DNA of 64,000 bases from Halomonas sp. MCCC 1A13316 (GTDB lineage: Bacteria > Pseudomonadota > Gammaproteobacteria > Pseudomonadales > Halomonadaceae): positions 124,001 through 188,000 of the forward strand of contig NZ_CP053382.1 in NCBI RefSeq assembly GCF_014931605.1, given 5' to 3'. This document shows, one piece after another, positions 25,741 to 35,416 of this stretch; the first letter of the stretch is position 1, and each line of letters opens with the position of its first letter. The notes under the pieces are model-generated. The model worked only from the letters and a program-made list of their open reading frames with translations, did not search any database and was not told where the DNA came from. Both the position numbers and the translations under genes were made by a program.

Positions 25741-26149
25741 TCAGTCACTGAGATCACTGTGAAGAGCCTCTTGCCGGCACGTGCCGGAGCGTCGCATCGC
25801 AGCGCTCCGGCCGCTTTCCGTCGTCCCGGCATTTCTTGAGACTCTGCCTTCGTGCCACCTTCGTCAACGCTTCGCTGCCATCCTTGCCTATCGCCGTGCC
25901 AGCTTCCCGATACTGGCGCTTGGGGATCAGGCAGTTACCGAAATGCAAGCGCTACCGTTTAAAATAAAGTCTAGATGTGGTGCTTGATCCGCCAGGCTTG
26001 GCTATATATGGTAGCCAAGGCCCCGGTCGGGGGCACTGGCACGAGCTTGACGCATATCAGTGCAGATGGGCGGCGTCGGGCTTAGGATGGACGGTTTCGC
26101 GGCCTGTGGTCGCGCCGAATCCACTGGTTCGCTCCTTCGGAGAGTCGCT
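25741..26149. other. Intergenic region before ubiT
   Basis: About 400 bases without a convincing gene. It holds an 8-bp stem CCGGAGCG/CGCTCCGG (25784-25791, 25803-25810) followed by CCGCTTTCC, a possible weak terminator for the ABC operon, a GC-rich stem near 26014-26040, and an FNR-like box at 26047. Confidence 0.5.
26047..26060. promoter_or_regulatory. FNR/ANR-like box upstream of ubiT
   Basis: TTGAC-GCAT-ATCAG, two mismatches from TTGAT-N4-ATCAA, about 90 bases before ubiT. It fits anaerobic induction of ubiT and the class II ribonucleotide reductase behind it. Confidence 0.45.
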
Positions 26150-26632
26150 ATGTTTCCGCTGCCCCTGTCGCGTTTGCCACGTCCGCCCGCCCCGATCCGC
26201 CTGATTCGCGCCATCGACCCGCGCGTGCCGCTCACGCTGAAGCGCCAATTGATCGAGCCGCTGCTCAATCGCACCTTCGCCGAACCCTTGGCCGAGGGCG
26301 AGTTCGATGCGCTCGAGGGGCGGCGGATCTCGCTGCATGTCGAGGATCTGGGCATGATCCTGACGCTGACCCTCGAAGAGGAGCGCTTCAGGCTCAGCTC
26401 GGAGGCGGGCGAGGCCACCATTCGCGGCGGCTGGCGCGAATTCCTGTGCCTGGCGACCCGGCGCGAGGATCCCGACGCGCTGTTTTTCCAGCGCCGGCTG
26501 GTGATCGAGGGCGACACCGAGCTCGGGCTGATGGTCAAGAACCTGCTGGATGGCCGCGAGGAAGGGCTGGCCCAGGGCCGGCTCGGAGAATGGCTGGTGC
26601 GCTTCGAACGCATGGCACGCCAGGAACGTTGA
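26150..26632 (+). CDS. ubiT: UbiT, SCP2-domain factor for oxygen-independent ubiquinone synthesis
   Basis: 160 residues from ATG 26150, which has GGAGAG upstream; the frame from 26060 is longer but has no ribosome site. An SCP2 lipid-binding domain spans about 35-140 (LNRTFAEPLAEGEFDALEGR; LVIEGDTELGLMVKNLLDG). In E. coli UbiT (YhbT) works with UbiU and UbiV to make ubiquinone without oxygen. Here ubiU and ubiV lie 18 kb away at 44054-45972. The next gene begins 38 bases downstream. Confidence 0.83.
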   Translation: MFPLPLSRLPRPPAPIRLIRAIDPRVPLTLKRQLIEPLLNRTFAEPLAEGEFDALEGRRISLHVEDLGMILTLTLEEERFRLSSEAGEATIRGGWREFLCLATRREDPDALFFQRRLVIEGDTELGLMVKNLLDGREEGLAQGRLGEWLVRFERMARQER

Positions 26633-26670
26633 ACGATTTGAACTTTTGACCCTTACTGGAGATCCCCTGC

Positions 26671-28782
26671 ATGAGTACTTCCACCAAGGCCGTCAAGACA
26701 TCCAACGAGGTGCCTATGCAAGTGCCCTCACGCGATATCTGGGACTCCAAGTATCGCCTCAAGGATCGTCATGGACGCCCCGTCGACAAGGACGTGGCAG
26801 CGACCTGGGACCGTGTCGCGCGCGCCCTGGCCGCGGTGGAAGGCGACAAGGCCACCGAGTGGCTGCCCAGGTTCCGCTGGGCGCTGGAGCACGGTGCCAT
26901 TCCCGCCGGGCGCATCATGTCCAACGCCGGCGCCGAGGACTACAAGCCGGCGGTAAGCCTGATCAACTGCACCGTCTCGCGCACCATCCGCGACTCCATG
27001 CACGACATTCTCTCCTCGGTGGTGGATGCCGGCATGACGCTCAAAGCGGGCTGCGGCATTGGCTACGAGTTCTCTACTCTGCGCCACAAGGGCGCCTTCG
27101 TGTTCGGTGCCGGCGCCGGAACCAACGGCCCGCTGGCGTTCATGGATATCTACGACAAGATGTGCTTCACGGTGGCCTCGGCGGGCGGTCGCCGCGGTGC
27201 GCAGATGGGCACCTTCGACGTCGGCCACCCCGACGTGCGCAGCTTCATCGAGGCCAAGCGCGAAGCCGGCCGGCTACGCCAGTTCAACCTCAGCCTGCTG
27301 ATCACCGACGAGTTCATGGAAGCGGTGAAGAACGACACCGATTGGCCGCTGGCCTTCCCGCTGCACGCCGGCGAGAAAGAGGACGTCAAGCCCGAGGATT
27401 TGATCTATCGCGACTGGCCGGTGATCGAGGAGGGCTACAGCGTCGACGCCGAGGGGCGCGTGGCCTGTCGTATCGTCGAGGTGATCAAGGCGCGCGAGCT
27501 GTGGGATACGATCATGCGTTCCACCTACGACTTCGCCGAGCCGGGCTTCATCCTGATCGACCAGGTCAACCGCATGAACAATAACTGGTTCTGCGAGGAG
27601 ATCCGCGCTACCAACCCTTGCGGCGAGCAGCCTCTGCCCCCGGAAGGCGCCTGCCTGCTCGGCTCGGTCAACCTGACCCGCTTCGTCATCGACCCCTTCG
27701 GCAAGAAGCCGCGATTCGACTGGGAGCGCTACCGCCAGGTGGTGGCGATCTTCACTCGTATGCTCGACAACGTGGTCGAGATCAGCGGTCTACCGCTCGA
27801 GGGCCAGCGCCGCGAGATCGAGGCCAAGCGCCGCCACGGCATGGGCTTCCTCGGCCTCGGTTCGACCCTGACCATGCTCAAGATTCCCTACGGCTCGCCC
27901 GAGTCGCTCGCCTTCACCGAGGAGGTGAGCCGGAATCTGGCCATCGAGGGCTGGAAGCAGGCGCTCGAGCTCTCCCGCGAGAAGGGCATGGCGCCGGTTC
28001 TGGCCGAGGACTTCGAGATCACGCCGAAGATGATGCGCGAGCGCCCGGAGCTGGCGAAGGACGGCTACGAGATCGGCGACAAGGTGCCGGGGCGGATCCT
28101 GCACGCACGCTACAGTCGCTACATGCAGAAGGTCGCCGAGGTGGAGCCGGAACTGGTCGCGGCGCTGGCCGAGCACGGTGCGCGTTTCACCCACCACAGC
28201 TCCATCGCGCCGACCGGCACCATCTCGCTGTCGCTGGGCAACAACGCCTCCAACGGCATCGAGCCGTCGTTCTCGCACCGCTACTTCCGTAACGTGATCC
28301 AGTCGGGCAAGAAGACCAAGGAGCAGGTGGAAGTGGTCTCCTTCGAGCTCGCCGCCTACCGCCATTTCATTGCCGGCGATGCGGTGGAGAGCGACCTGCC
28401 CGACTACTTCATCACCGCGGACGCGGTGACCCCGACGCAGCACGTGGCAGTGCAGGCGGCAGCCCAGGCCTGGGTCGACTCGGCGATCTCCAAGACGGTC
28501 AACGTGCCCACCGAGTTTCCCTTCGAGCAGTTCAAGGATCTCTACCTTGATGCCTACGAGAGCAAGCTCAAGGGCTGCACCACCTTCCGCTTCAACCCGG
28601 AGGCGTTCCAGGGCGTACTGGTGCGCGAGGACGATCTCAAGAACACCACCTACGTGTTCGAACTCGAGAACGGCGAGACGCTGGAGCTTACCGGCGACGA
28701 AAAGGTGGTCTACGACGGCGAGGAGCACAACGCGGCCAATCTCTATGACGCACTGAAAGAGGGTACCTATGGAAAGTGGTAA
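26671..28782 (+). CDS. nrdJ: Class II (B12-dependent) ribonucleotide reductase, large fragment NrdJa
   Basis: 703 residues. Adenosylcobalamin-dependent reductase for dNTP synthesis with or without oxygen. Visible: the first active-site cysteine (SLINCTVSRTI), the thiyl-radical loop NPCGEQPLPPEGACLLGSVNL and the phosphate-binding GTISLSLGNNASNGIEPSF. The usual C-terminal redox cysteines are not in this chain; they are supplied by the next gene, as in the split nrdJa/nrdJb of Pseudomonas. No cobalamin riboswitch is seen upstream. Confidence 0.93.
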   Translation: MSTSTKAVKTSNEVPMQVPSRDIWDSKYRLKDRHGRPVDKDVAATWDRVARALAAVEGDKATEWLPRFRWALEHGAIPAGRIMSNAGAEDYKPAVSLINCTVSRTIRDSMHDILSSVVDAGMTLKAGCGIGYEFSTLRHKGAFVFGAGAGTNGPLAFMDIYDKMCFTVASAGGRRGAQMGTFDVGHPDVRSFIEAKREAGRLRQFNLSLLITDEFMEAVKNDTDWPLAFPLHAGEKEDVKPEDLIYRDWPVIEEGYSVDAEGRVACRIVEVIKARELWDTIMRSTYDFAEPGFILIDQVNRMNNNWFCEEIRATNPCGEQPLPPEGACLLGSVNLTRFVIDPFGKKPRFDWERYRQVVAIFTRMLDNVVEISGLPLEGQRREIEAKRRHGMGFLGLGSTLTMLKIPYGSPESLAFTEEVSRNLAIEGWKQALELSREKGMAPVLAEDFEITPKMMRERPELAKDGYEIGDKVPGRILHARYSRYMQKVAEVEPELVAALAEHGARFTHHSSIAPTGTISLSLGNNASNGIEPSFSHRYFRNVIQSGKKTKEQVEVVSFELAAYRHFIAGDAVESDLPDYFITADAVTPTQHVAVQAAAQAWVDSAISKTVNVPTEFPFEQFKDLYLDAYESKLKGCTTFRFNPEAFQGVLVREDDLKNTTYVFELENGETLELTGDEKVVYDGEEHNAANLYDALKEGTYGKW

Positions 28783-28833
28783 CCGCTCGATTCGTTTCTG
28801 CGTCGTGAAGACAAGTATTGAAGGAGCCTACTG

Positions 28834-29592
28834 ATGGCCGTCGAAATCAAGTCCAAGATCGTTTCCTACAGCGTCAAGAAGGCGGTGCAAGAGGTGCCGC
28901 TGGCCGACGAGAACCCGCTCACGGTGCGCATTCCCTCGCGCCCGGAAGGAACACTGGAGGCCGTTTCCGAGAAAATCTCCTACGTCGGCGCCGAGGGCCG
29001 CAAGAAGGTCTACCTCTTGGTGTCGTTCATGCCGGTTGAAGGCGTACTCGACGGCAAGCGCGTGGTGATCGAGCGCCCGGTGGAGTTCTTCTTCCCCTCC
29101 GGCCAGCTCTCCAGCGAGCACCAGTGGATCACAGCTACCATGCGTAGCCTGTCGCTGGCCGCCCGCGGCGGCTACGTCACCCAGGCGGTGGCCGACCTGC
29201 GCAAGGTGGCCTGGGACAAGGGCCTGGTACGCTGCGGCATGAACCGCTGGGGCAAGCCGATGTTCCACGACTCAGAAGTTGCCGCCATCGCCTGGTCGAT
29301 CCAGCAGATCCTCTACCGGCGCGGCTTCCTCGATCAGGATGGCAACCAGGTGCCGGCGGAGGAGCTGGTCAGCCGCTACGCCCATCGCCTGGCGCACGGT
29401 CATCCCTGGCAGCCGCCCACCCCCGAGGAGGAGGCCCGCGCCGAGCAGCAGGTTCAGGCCAAGGCGTCGGAGACGGGGAAGGGGGACGGTCCCACGGTGG
29501 TGGGGCACTGCCCCGAGTGTCGCGGCGAGCTGATCATGATGGATGGCTGCCCCACTTGTTATGCCGGTTGCGGCTGGTCCAAGTGCGGCTAG
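28834..29592 (+). CDS. Class II ribonucleotide reductase, C-terminal fragment NrdJb
   Basis: 252 residues with AAGGAG before the ATG. It corresponds to the C-terminal part of class II NrdJ and ends in a cysteine-rich zinc ribbon (CPECRGEL, DGCPTCYAGCGWSKCG) whose last pair would shuttle electrons to the active site of NrdJa. In Pseudomonas both pieces are required. A 52-base gap and separate ribosome site show the split is genuine and not a reading error. Confidence 0.9.
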   Translation: MAVEIKSKIVSYSVKKAVQEVPLADENPLTVRIPSRPEGTLEAVSEKISYVGAEGRKKVYLLVSFMPVEGVLDGKRVVIERPVEFFFPSGQLSSEHQWITATMRSLSLAARGGYVTQAVADLRKVAWDKGLVRCGMNRWGKPMFHDSEVAAIAWSIQQILYRRGFLDQDGNQVPAEELVSRYAHRLAHGHPWQPPTPEEEARAEQQVQAKASETGKGDGPTVVGHCPECRGELIMMDGCPTCYAGCGWSKCG

Positions 29593-29633
29593 GCTTGGAC
29601 GAAAACTGGCTGCGCTCGGCCATATCCCTCACG

Positions 29634-29660
29634 AAGCCGGACTTGGTCCGGCTTTGTCGT
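29634..29660 (+). terminator. Terminator after nrdJb
   Basis: Perfect 8-bp stem AAGCCGGA/TCCGGCTT (29634-29641, 29647-29654) with a five-base loop, followed by TGTCGTGTCT. It lies between the convergent nrdJb and deoR. Confidence 0.65.
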
Positions 29661-29669
29661 GTCTGGGTG

Positions 29670-30425
29670 TCAGGCGGCGACGATTCTTGGGCCGCCGCTC
29701 TCCGGCTTCAGTGCCATGTCGCCGTCGGTGATCACTACGTCGAAGTCGTTGAGCTTGGCGAAGTAGGCGGGGCGGACCTGGCCGACCTTGCTCTTGTCGG
29801 CCACCAGCAGGCGCTGCTCGGCACAGGCGATGGCGGCCTGCTTGGGTGCCACCTCGTGGAAGTGGAAGCAGCTCACGCCGCGCTCGGCGTGAACGCCGGC
29901 CGCCGAGATGAAGGCGCGATTGATGCCCAGGCGTTTGATCGCTGTACTCATGTCGTCGCTGCCGAAGGATTGCGAAGTGGCATGATAGAGGCCGCCCAGC
30001 AGCACCAGGCGCAGATCCGGTATCAGGCTGGCTGCATTGGCTACGTTGAGCGCATAGGTCACCACGGTGAGCCGCTCGCGGGCAGCAAGCATGCCCATCA
30101 GCGGTAGCAGGGTGGTGCCGCAGTCGATGAACAGGGTATCGCCATCTTCGATGAAGCCGGTAGCCCGCTCGCACAGGCGGCGCTTGGCCAGGGCATGTCT
30201 GTCTTTTTGACTGTCGAGATCGTAGGCCGGCACATAGTGCGGATTGCTCGCCAGTATCAGGCGTCCGCCGAGCAGGGTCATGGCTCCGTCGCTAGCGGCC
30301 ACGTCGCGGCGAATGGTCATCTCCGAGACACCGCACAGGCGAGCGGCTTCACGAAGATGGAGGGTACCGCCGACGGCGAGCGCCTGCTGAAGACGGGCCA
30401 AACGCATGGCGCTGCGGTCGTTCAT
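29670..30425 (-). CDS. deoR: DeoR-family repressor, probable regulator of the deo operon
   Basis: 251 residues: N-terminal DeoR helix-turn-helix (about 5-55; LREAARLCGVSEMTIRRDVA) and a sugar-phosphate sensing domain (about 80-235; DGDTLFIDCGTTLLPL; NRAFISAAGVHAERGVSCF). A start at the ATG six codons later is equally possible. The E. coli protein binds TGTTA-N6-TAACA operators and is released by deoxyribose-5-phosphate; such an operator lies before nupC. The deo genes start 1.5 kb away on the other strand, with a glycosyltransferase between. Confidence 0.82.
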   Translation of the reverse strand: MNDRSAMRLARLQQALAVGGTLHLREAARLCGVSEMTIRRDVAASDGAMTLLGGRLILASNPHYVPAYDLDSQKDRHALAKRRLCERATGFIEDGDTLFIDCGTTLLPLMGMLAARERLTVVTYALNVANAASLIPDLRLVLLGGLYHATSQSFGSDDMSTAIKRLGINRAFISAAGVHAERGVSCFHFHEVAPKQAAIACAEQRLLVADKSKVGQVRPAYFAKLNDFDVVITDGDMALKPESGGPRIVAA

Positions 30426-30820
30426 TCGCTGCTCCCACCTTGTTTGCTTCGAAGAGCCTGGCTTCGAAGTACGCTAAGATCGCTTCGGCCGGCCTATGCT
30501 GAGCCAGGCGATGAGGTTTTTCCACCCCACCTCAAGCAGGGGAATACGCCTGCCGAAAAAAACATCACCCGGCTCTGTGCGATGGAGAAGTTCGAGACGC
30601 ACAGAGAGTCTGCCGCGCACTGCTTGCTTTTTGGCTAAACGGGGCAATGTATTAGGCCACTCAACCTGATGGAGGCCTAGGCACTAGCTGTTTCATCACT
30701 TTTTGCTAGTAGATTTTCAGCTTTGTATTGGCGACAAAATCAGACAGCACGCGAACACCTCCACTGTAACCTGAATGTCCTTGCCGCATTAACTTGAATT
30801 GGAGCAGGGAATGTTATGGC
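30426..30820. other. Intergenic region between deoR and the glycosyltransferase
   Basis: About 395 bases with no convincing gene and a lower GC content than its surroundings toward the right. The palindrome CTTCGAAG occurs twice, 15 bp apart (30447-30454, 30462-30469), close to the deoR start, a possible autoregulatory site. A 6-bp stem TAGGCC/GGCCTA lies at 30653-30679. Confidence 0.45.
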
Positions 30821-31729
30821 ATGCCTTTGATATCGGTAGTGATACCCGTCTATAACGAAGCGCAAAACCTGAAAACGTCACTCCCGTCCCTGTTCCGCCA
30901 AGTGTTCAAGGATATCGAAGTGATCGCGGTCGACGAAGGGTCAACGGATGGCTCCTTGGAGCTCCTGCTCCGTCACGAACGTGCGGGGCGGTTGCAGTTG
31001 TTGCACTCCCGTTATGACGCAGGTCCTCTCGTGGCGTGTAATGATGGAGCGCGGATCGCCATAGGTGATTGGCTAATGTTTTTTAACGCACGGGATCTGC
31101 TGCTCTTCGATCACTTGTCACGCATGGCCGAGGCAATGGCCCGACATCCCGATATAGAACTGTTTATCAATGCCTATCAGTGTATGAGCGGACAGCGAGG
31201 CTTGATCAAGGTGTCCCCGCTCCCGCAAGGCGTACTGGGTCGGCTGGATGCGCTAGCGGCCTATGCTCATGAAGATTTCATTCATCCCTATGCTGCTTGT
31301 CTGCGACGCCAGCGCTTCCTGGCATTAGGTGGGTTTCCCGAGCAGTACTCTCACGGAGGCGAAGACTATTTCTGGCTCAAGGCGCTCTGTGAACTCGATG
31401 CGATCCACTACGACGATACCGTGACCAGCCTTTGGCAAGAGGCCGAGGGTGGGCTGCGCTGGGGTAACATCTTGCCGCCTCATCCGGCCCGGGATCTTCC
31501 CGGCACGTATCGAAAGCGACTCACTCGACGCGAGTGGCGTTGGCTACTAGCGGCTGTGAATCGCAAATTGCTTGACTGGGGAATGGAGAATAAGAGGTGG
31601 GGGTACCCTGTACGCCCCACGCTTGGGGCACTTCGCCTATCAGGTATGACTTCGGAACACTGGCCGCTACTGTTGCGGTTAATCTTGCCACACGCCTGGT
31701 CCCGGCGGTTGCTGGACCACTCGAAGTAA
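30821..31729 (+). CDS. Family 2 glycosyltransferase with degenerate metal motif
   Basis: 302 residues from ATG 30821 (GGAGCAGGGA upstream); the TTG at 30794 is an alternative. GT-A fold start LISVVIPVYNEAQNLKTSL; the usual DDGSTDGS reads DEGSTDGS, and the DXD-type motif expected as FLDADD reads FFNARD. The catalytic-base region GGFPEQYSHGGEDYFWL is normal. The gene sits alone between deoR and the deo operon, looks poorer in GC than its neighbours and may be a recent insertion. Acceptor and sugar are unknown. Confidence 0.72.
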   Translation: MPLISVVIPVYNEAQNLKTSLPSLFRQVFKDIEVIAVDEGSTDGSLELLLRHERAGRLQLLHSRYDAGPLVACNDGARIAIGDWLMFFNARDLLLFDHLSRMAEAMARHPDIELFINAYQCMSGQRGLIKVSPLPQGVLGRLDALAAYAHEDFIHPYAACLRRQRFLALGGFPEQYSHGGEDYFWLKALCELDAIHYDDTVTSLWQEAEGGLRWGNILPPHPARDLPGTYRKRLTRREWRWLLAAVNRKLLDWGMENKRWGYPVRPTLGALRLSGMTSEHWPLLLRLILPHAWSRRLLDHSK

Positions 31730-31783
31730 ACCTATGACTGGAGAAGCCCAGTCATTTGACAAGTTTCCTCTATGATCACGTCG

Positions 31784-31818
31784 ACGAAGCCGCCACGCAT
31801 TTTGCTTGGCGGCTTCGT
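31784..31818. terminator. 12-bp hairpin between the glycosyltransferase and nupC
   Basis: Perfect stem ACGAAGCCGCCA (31784-31795) and TGGCGGCTTCGT (31807-31818) with an 11-base loop. No T-run follows, but its place at the end of one unit and before the next promoter suggests transcription termination. Confidence 0.5.
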
Positions 31819-31857
31819 TGCGTCTGGGCGGCTGAATGTTGGAATTGTCACAATAAA

Positions 31858-31873
31858 TGTTATATATTTAACA
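31858..31873. promoter_or_regulatory. DeoR operator upstream of nupC
   Basis: TGTTA-TATATT-TAACA, matching the E. coli DeoR operator pattern TGTTA-N6-TAACA, inside a larger inverted repeat AATGTTA/TAACATT. TTGTCA at 31846 lies just upstream as a possible -35, and the TATATT in the operator could serve as -10, so binding would block the polymerase. Confidence 0.78.
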
Positions 31874-31957
31874 TTTTCGCGCGACCTCAGTGCATTTCCT
31901 ACTATAACCAGGTGCGCCCCCTGTCGCGGCCACCCAGCACGAACGGAAGGACCCTCC

Positions 31958-33229
31958 ATGACCGCCATCATGAGCCTGGTCGGCATGGCGACGTTGATCG
32001 CCATCGCTCTCGTCTTCTCCACCAATCGGCGCGACATTCGCCTGCGAACCGTGGGTGGCGCCTTCGCCATCCAGGCCGGTATCGGCGCCTTCGTGCTCTA
32101 CGTGCCGTTCGGCCAGGCGGTGCTGCAGACCATCTCCGCCGGCGTCAGCCAAGTAGTGCTTTACGCCAACGACGGCATCAACTTCCTCTTCGGTGGCCTG
32201 GCCGACGTCGAGAACATCGGCTTCGTCTTCGCCATCAAGGTATTGCCGGTCATCATCTTCTTCTCCTCGCTGATCGCCGTGCTCTACTACATCGGCATCA
32301 TGCAGTGGATAATCCGCATTCTCGGCGGGGCACTGCAGAAAGCGCTGGGCACCTCGCGCACCGAATCGCTCTCGGCCACCGCCAACATCTTCGTCGGTCA
32401 GACCGAGGCTCCCCTGGTGGTACGCCCCTTCATCGCCCGCATGACCCCCTCGCAGCTGTTCGCGGTGATGTGCGGCGGGCTGGCCTCGGTGGCCGGCTCG
32501 GTGTTGGCCGGCTACGCGGCGCTGGGCATTCCCATGGAGTATCTCGTCGCGGCCTCGTTCATGGCCGCCCCCGGCGGGTTGCTGTTCGCCAAGCTGATCA
32601 TGCCCGAGACCCAGGAGCCGGTAGACGACGCCGAGGAGGCTAATCAGGTCATCGAGGAAGAGGACAAGCCGGTCAACATCCTCGACGCAGCGGCCACCGG
32701 CGCTACCTCGGGGCTGCGCCTGGCGGCCAACGTCGGTGCCATGCTGCTCGCCTTCATCGGCCTGATCGCGCTGATCAACGGCATGCTCGGCGGCGTGGGC
32801 GGCTGGATCGGCGTCGAGGAACTGAGCCTGGAGCTGATCCTGGGCTGGCTGTTCGCGCCGCTCGCCTTCGTCCTCGGCGTACCCTGGGAGGAGGCGACAC
32901 TGGCCGGCTCCTTCATCGGCCAGAAGCTGGTGGTCAACGAGTTCGTCGCCTTCATCAATCTGTCGCCCTATATCGAAGGCACGTCGATGGTGGTCAATAC
33001 CGGCCAGGCCATGAGCGGGCATACCGTCGCCATCCTCTCCTTCGCCCTGTGCGGCTTCGCCAACCTCTCGTCGATCGCCATCCTGCTCGGCGGCCTGGGC
33101 AGCATCGCCCCGAGCCGGCGCCACGACATTGCCCGCTTCGGCGTCAAGGCGGTGCTGGCCGGCACGCTCTCCAATCTGATGTCGGCGGCCATCGCCGGGT
33201 TCTTCCTCTCCTTGGGGGGCGTGATCTGA
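31958..33229 (+). CDS. nupC: NupC-type concentrative nucleoside transporter
   Basis: 423 residues from ATG 31958 with GGAAGG upstream; the frame from 31772 runs through the promoter. About ten membrane segments and the CNT family motifs ([45 protein letters not shown]). It imports nucleosides with protons or sodium to feed the deo enzymes encoded downstream. First gene of nupC-deoC-deoA-deoB-deoD-cdd. Confidence 0.92.
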   Translation: MTAIMSLVGMATLIAIALVFSTNRRDIRLRTVGGAFAIQAGIGAFVLYVPFGQAVLQTISAGVSQVVLYANDGINFLFGGLADVENIGFVFAIKVLPVIIFFSSLIAVLYYIGIMQWIIRILGGALQKALGTSRTESLSATANIFVGQTEAPLVVRPFIARMTPSQLFAVMCGGLASVAGSVLAGYAALGIPMEYLVAASFMAAPGGLLFAKLIMPETQEPVDDAEEANQVIEEEDKPVNILDAAATGATSGLRLAANVGAMLLAFIGLIALINGMLGGVGGWIGVEELSLELILGWLFAPLAFVLGVPWEEATLAGSFIGQKLVVNEFVAFINLSPYIEGTSMVVNTGQAMSGHTVAILSFALCGFANLSSIAILLGGLGSIAPSRRHDIARFGVKAVLAGTLSNLMSAAIAGFFLSLGGVI

Positions 33230-33269
33230 TGGCTGCCATGGAATCGTTCTTGCTTCGACAGGTAATGCC

Positions 33270-34043
33270 ATGACCGAACTGCAGCGGGCCGCGCGCCAGG
33301 CCCTGACGCTGATGGACCTCACCAGCCTCAACGACGACGACAGCGATGCCGGCATTCGCGAACTGTGTGCTCGTGCCAATACGCCGGTGGGGCATCCGGC
33401 GGCGGTGTGCATCTACCCGGCCTTCATCGATACCGCTCGTGAGGCGCTGGCCGAGCAGGGCCTGGACGGCCAGGTGAAAGTGGCCACGGTGACCAACTTC
33501 CCCCATGGCGAGGCCAATATCGAACGCGCCGCCGCCGAGACCCGCGCGGCCATTGCCGCGGGCGCCGACGAGGTCGACGTGGTCTTCCCCTACCGTGCGC
33601 TGATGGCGGGCGATGCCGATGTCGGCCGTAAGTTGGTCGAGGCGTGCAAGCGCGAGTGCGGTAACGCCGTGCTCAAGGTCATTCTGGAAACCGGCGAGCT
33701 CAAGCAGGCGGGGCTGATCGACCGAGCCGGCATGCTCGCCATCGACGGCGGCGCCGACTTCCTCAAGACCTCCACCGGCAAGGTGCAGGTCAATGCGACC
33801 CTGGACGCGGCCAAGATCTTGCTCACCGCGATCAAGGCGAGCGGGCGCGACGTGGGGTTCAAGGCCGCCGGCGGCGTACGCACCGCTGAGGATGCCGCCG
33901 CCTATCTGCAGCTCGCCGAGCAGGTGATGGGGGCTGAGTGGATCACTCCGGCGCACTTCCGCTTTGGCGCCTCGGGCCTGCTCGGCAGCCTGCTCGAAAC
34001 CCTCGGCGTTGCTGAGGGCGAGGGGCCCGTGGAGGGCTACTGA
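33270..34043 (+). CDS. deoC: Deoxyribose-phosphate aldolase DeoC
   Basis: 257 residues. Class I aldolase that splits deoxyribose-5-phosphate into glyceraldehyde-3-phosphate and acetaldehyde. The Schiff-base lysine lies in FLKTSTGK and the second active-site lysine in [26 protein letters not shown] is also typical. Its stop overlaps the deoA start (TGATG). Confidence 0.95.
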   Translation: MTELQRAARQALTLMDLTSLNDDDSDAGIRELCARANTPVGHPAAVCIYPAFIDTAREALAEQGLDGQVKVATVTNFPHGEANIERAAAETRAAIAAGADEVDVVFPYRALMAGDADVGRKLVEACKRECGNAVLKVILETGELKQAGLIDRAGMLAIDGGADFLKTSTGKVQVNATLDAAKILLTAIKASGRDVGFKAAGGVRTAEDAAAYLQLAEQVMGAEWITPAHFRFGASGLLGSLLETLGVAEGEGPVEGY

Positions 34044-35416
34044 TGCCGGCCCGAGCACTGCCCCAGGAACTGATCCGCGCCAAGCGCGACGGCGAGGCGC
34101 TCTCGCCCGAGGCGATCCGTGAACTGGTGGGCGGTATTGCCGATGAGAGCCTCTCCGATGCGCAGGTCGGGGCGCTGGCCATGGCGATGTACCTCAACGG
34201 CATGAACGCCGCCGAGACGGTGGCGTTGACCGAGGCCGTGCGTGACTCCGGCGAAGTGCTGGCATGGCGCGGCCTCGGCCCGGAACTGGACCTGCCCGGG
34301 CCGGTGCTCGACAAGCACTCCACCGGCGGAGTGGGCGATCTCGTCTCGCTGGTGCTGGGGCCGTGGGTCGCCGCCTGCGGCGGCTGCGTACCGATGGTCT
34401 CCGGCCGCGGCCTGGGCCACACCGGCGGCACCCTGGACAAGCTCGAGGCGATTCCCGGCTACGACATCGCGCCCTCGCGGGAGCGCTTTCGCCGACTTGT
34501 GCGCGAGGTCGGCGTAGCCATCGTCGGCCAGACCGCCGAGCTGGCGCCGGCCGACCGGCGGCTCTATGCCATCCGCGACGTTACCGCCACGGTGGAGTCG
34601 CTGCCGCTGATCGTCAGCTCGATACTGGGCAAGAAGCTCGCCTGCGGCCTCGACGCCCTGGTGATGGACGTCAAGACCGGCAGCGGCGCCTTCATGCCCA
34701 CCCTGGAGAAGTCACGGGAACTGGCGGAGACGATCGCCGAGGTGGCCAGTCGGGCCGGCACGCCGACCACTGCGCTGCTCACCGACATGAGCCAGCCGCT
34801 GGCACCCTGCGCCGGCAATGCCGTCGAGGTGCGCGAGGCCATCGCGCTGTTGACTTGTAAACAGACGGGCGAAAAGCGGGGCGGACGCCTACTCGAGGTG
34901 ACCCGCGAGCTTGCCGCCGAACTGCTGCTGGCCGGCAGGCTCGCGTCAAGCCGCGAGGCGGTCTTGGCGATGCTCGACGAACGGCTCGCCTCGGGCGCCG
35001 CCGCTGAACGCTTCGCGCGCATGGTGGCGGGCCTGGGCGGCCCCAACGATATACTCGAACGCTACGACCGCTACCTGCCCCAGGCGCCCATCGTTCGCCC
35101 CGTGCATGCCGAGCGTAGCGGCCGCATCGCGCGAATGGATACCCGCGCCGTGGGCCTCGCCGTGGTAGCGCTGGGCGGTGGACGCCGTGCGCCGCAGGAC
35201 GCCATCGACCCCGCGGTCGGGCTGACCGGCATCGCTGCCATCGGCGAGGCGGTCGATGGCGAGCGCCCGCTGGCCTGGGTGCATGCGCGAAGCGAAGCCG
35301 ATGCCGAGCGCGCCGCTGCACAACTGCGCGCGGCCATCGAAGTGAACGACGTCGCGACCGCTGATGTCACACCGCCTACACTCATCCAAGACGTAATTCG
35401 TCGGGAGGCGCCATGA
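34043..35416 (+). CDS. deoA: Thymidine phosphorylase DeoA
   Basis: 457 residues. Converts thymidine and phosphate to thymine and deoxyribose-1-phosphate. Motifs: phosphate site [10 protein letters not shown], signature [15 protein letters not shown] and [11 protein letters not shown]. Overlaps deoC and deoB, so the three are translated together. Confidence 0.95.
   Translation: MPARALPQELIRAKRDGEALSPEAIRELVGGIADESLSDAQVGALAMAMYLNGMNAAETVALTEAVRDSGEVLAWRGLGPELDLPGPVLDKHSTGGVGDLVSLVLGPWVAACGGCVPMVSGRGLGHTGGTLDKLEAIPGYDIAPSRERFRRLVREVGVAIVGQTAELAPADRRLYAIRDVTATVESLPLIVSSILGKKLACGLDALVMDVKTGSGAFMPTLEKSRELAETIAEVASRAGTPTTALLTDMSQPLAPCAGNAVEVREAIALLTCKQTGEKRGGRLLEVTRELAAELLLAGRLASSREAVLAMLDERLASGAAAERFARMVAGLGGPNDILERYDRYLPQAPIVRPVHAERSGRIARMDTRAVGLAVVALGGGRRAPQDAIDPAVGLTGIAAIGEAVDGERPLAWVHARSEADAERAAAQLRAAIEVNDVATADVTPPTLIQDVIRREAP

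Noticed and set aside
26500..26700. Cobalamin riboswitch before nrdJa
   Set aside because: The 38-base gap after ubiT is far too short and no B12-box-like sequence is seen there or before ubiT.
31772..31957. Longer NupC start at 31772
   Set aside because: It would read through a hairpin and the DeoR operator; ATG 31958 has a ribosome site and starts the first membrane helix.
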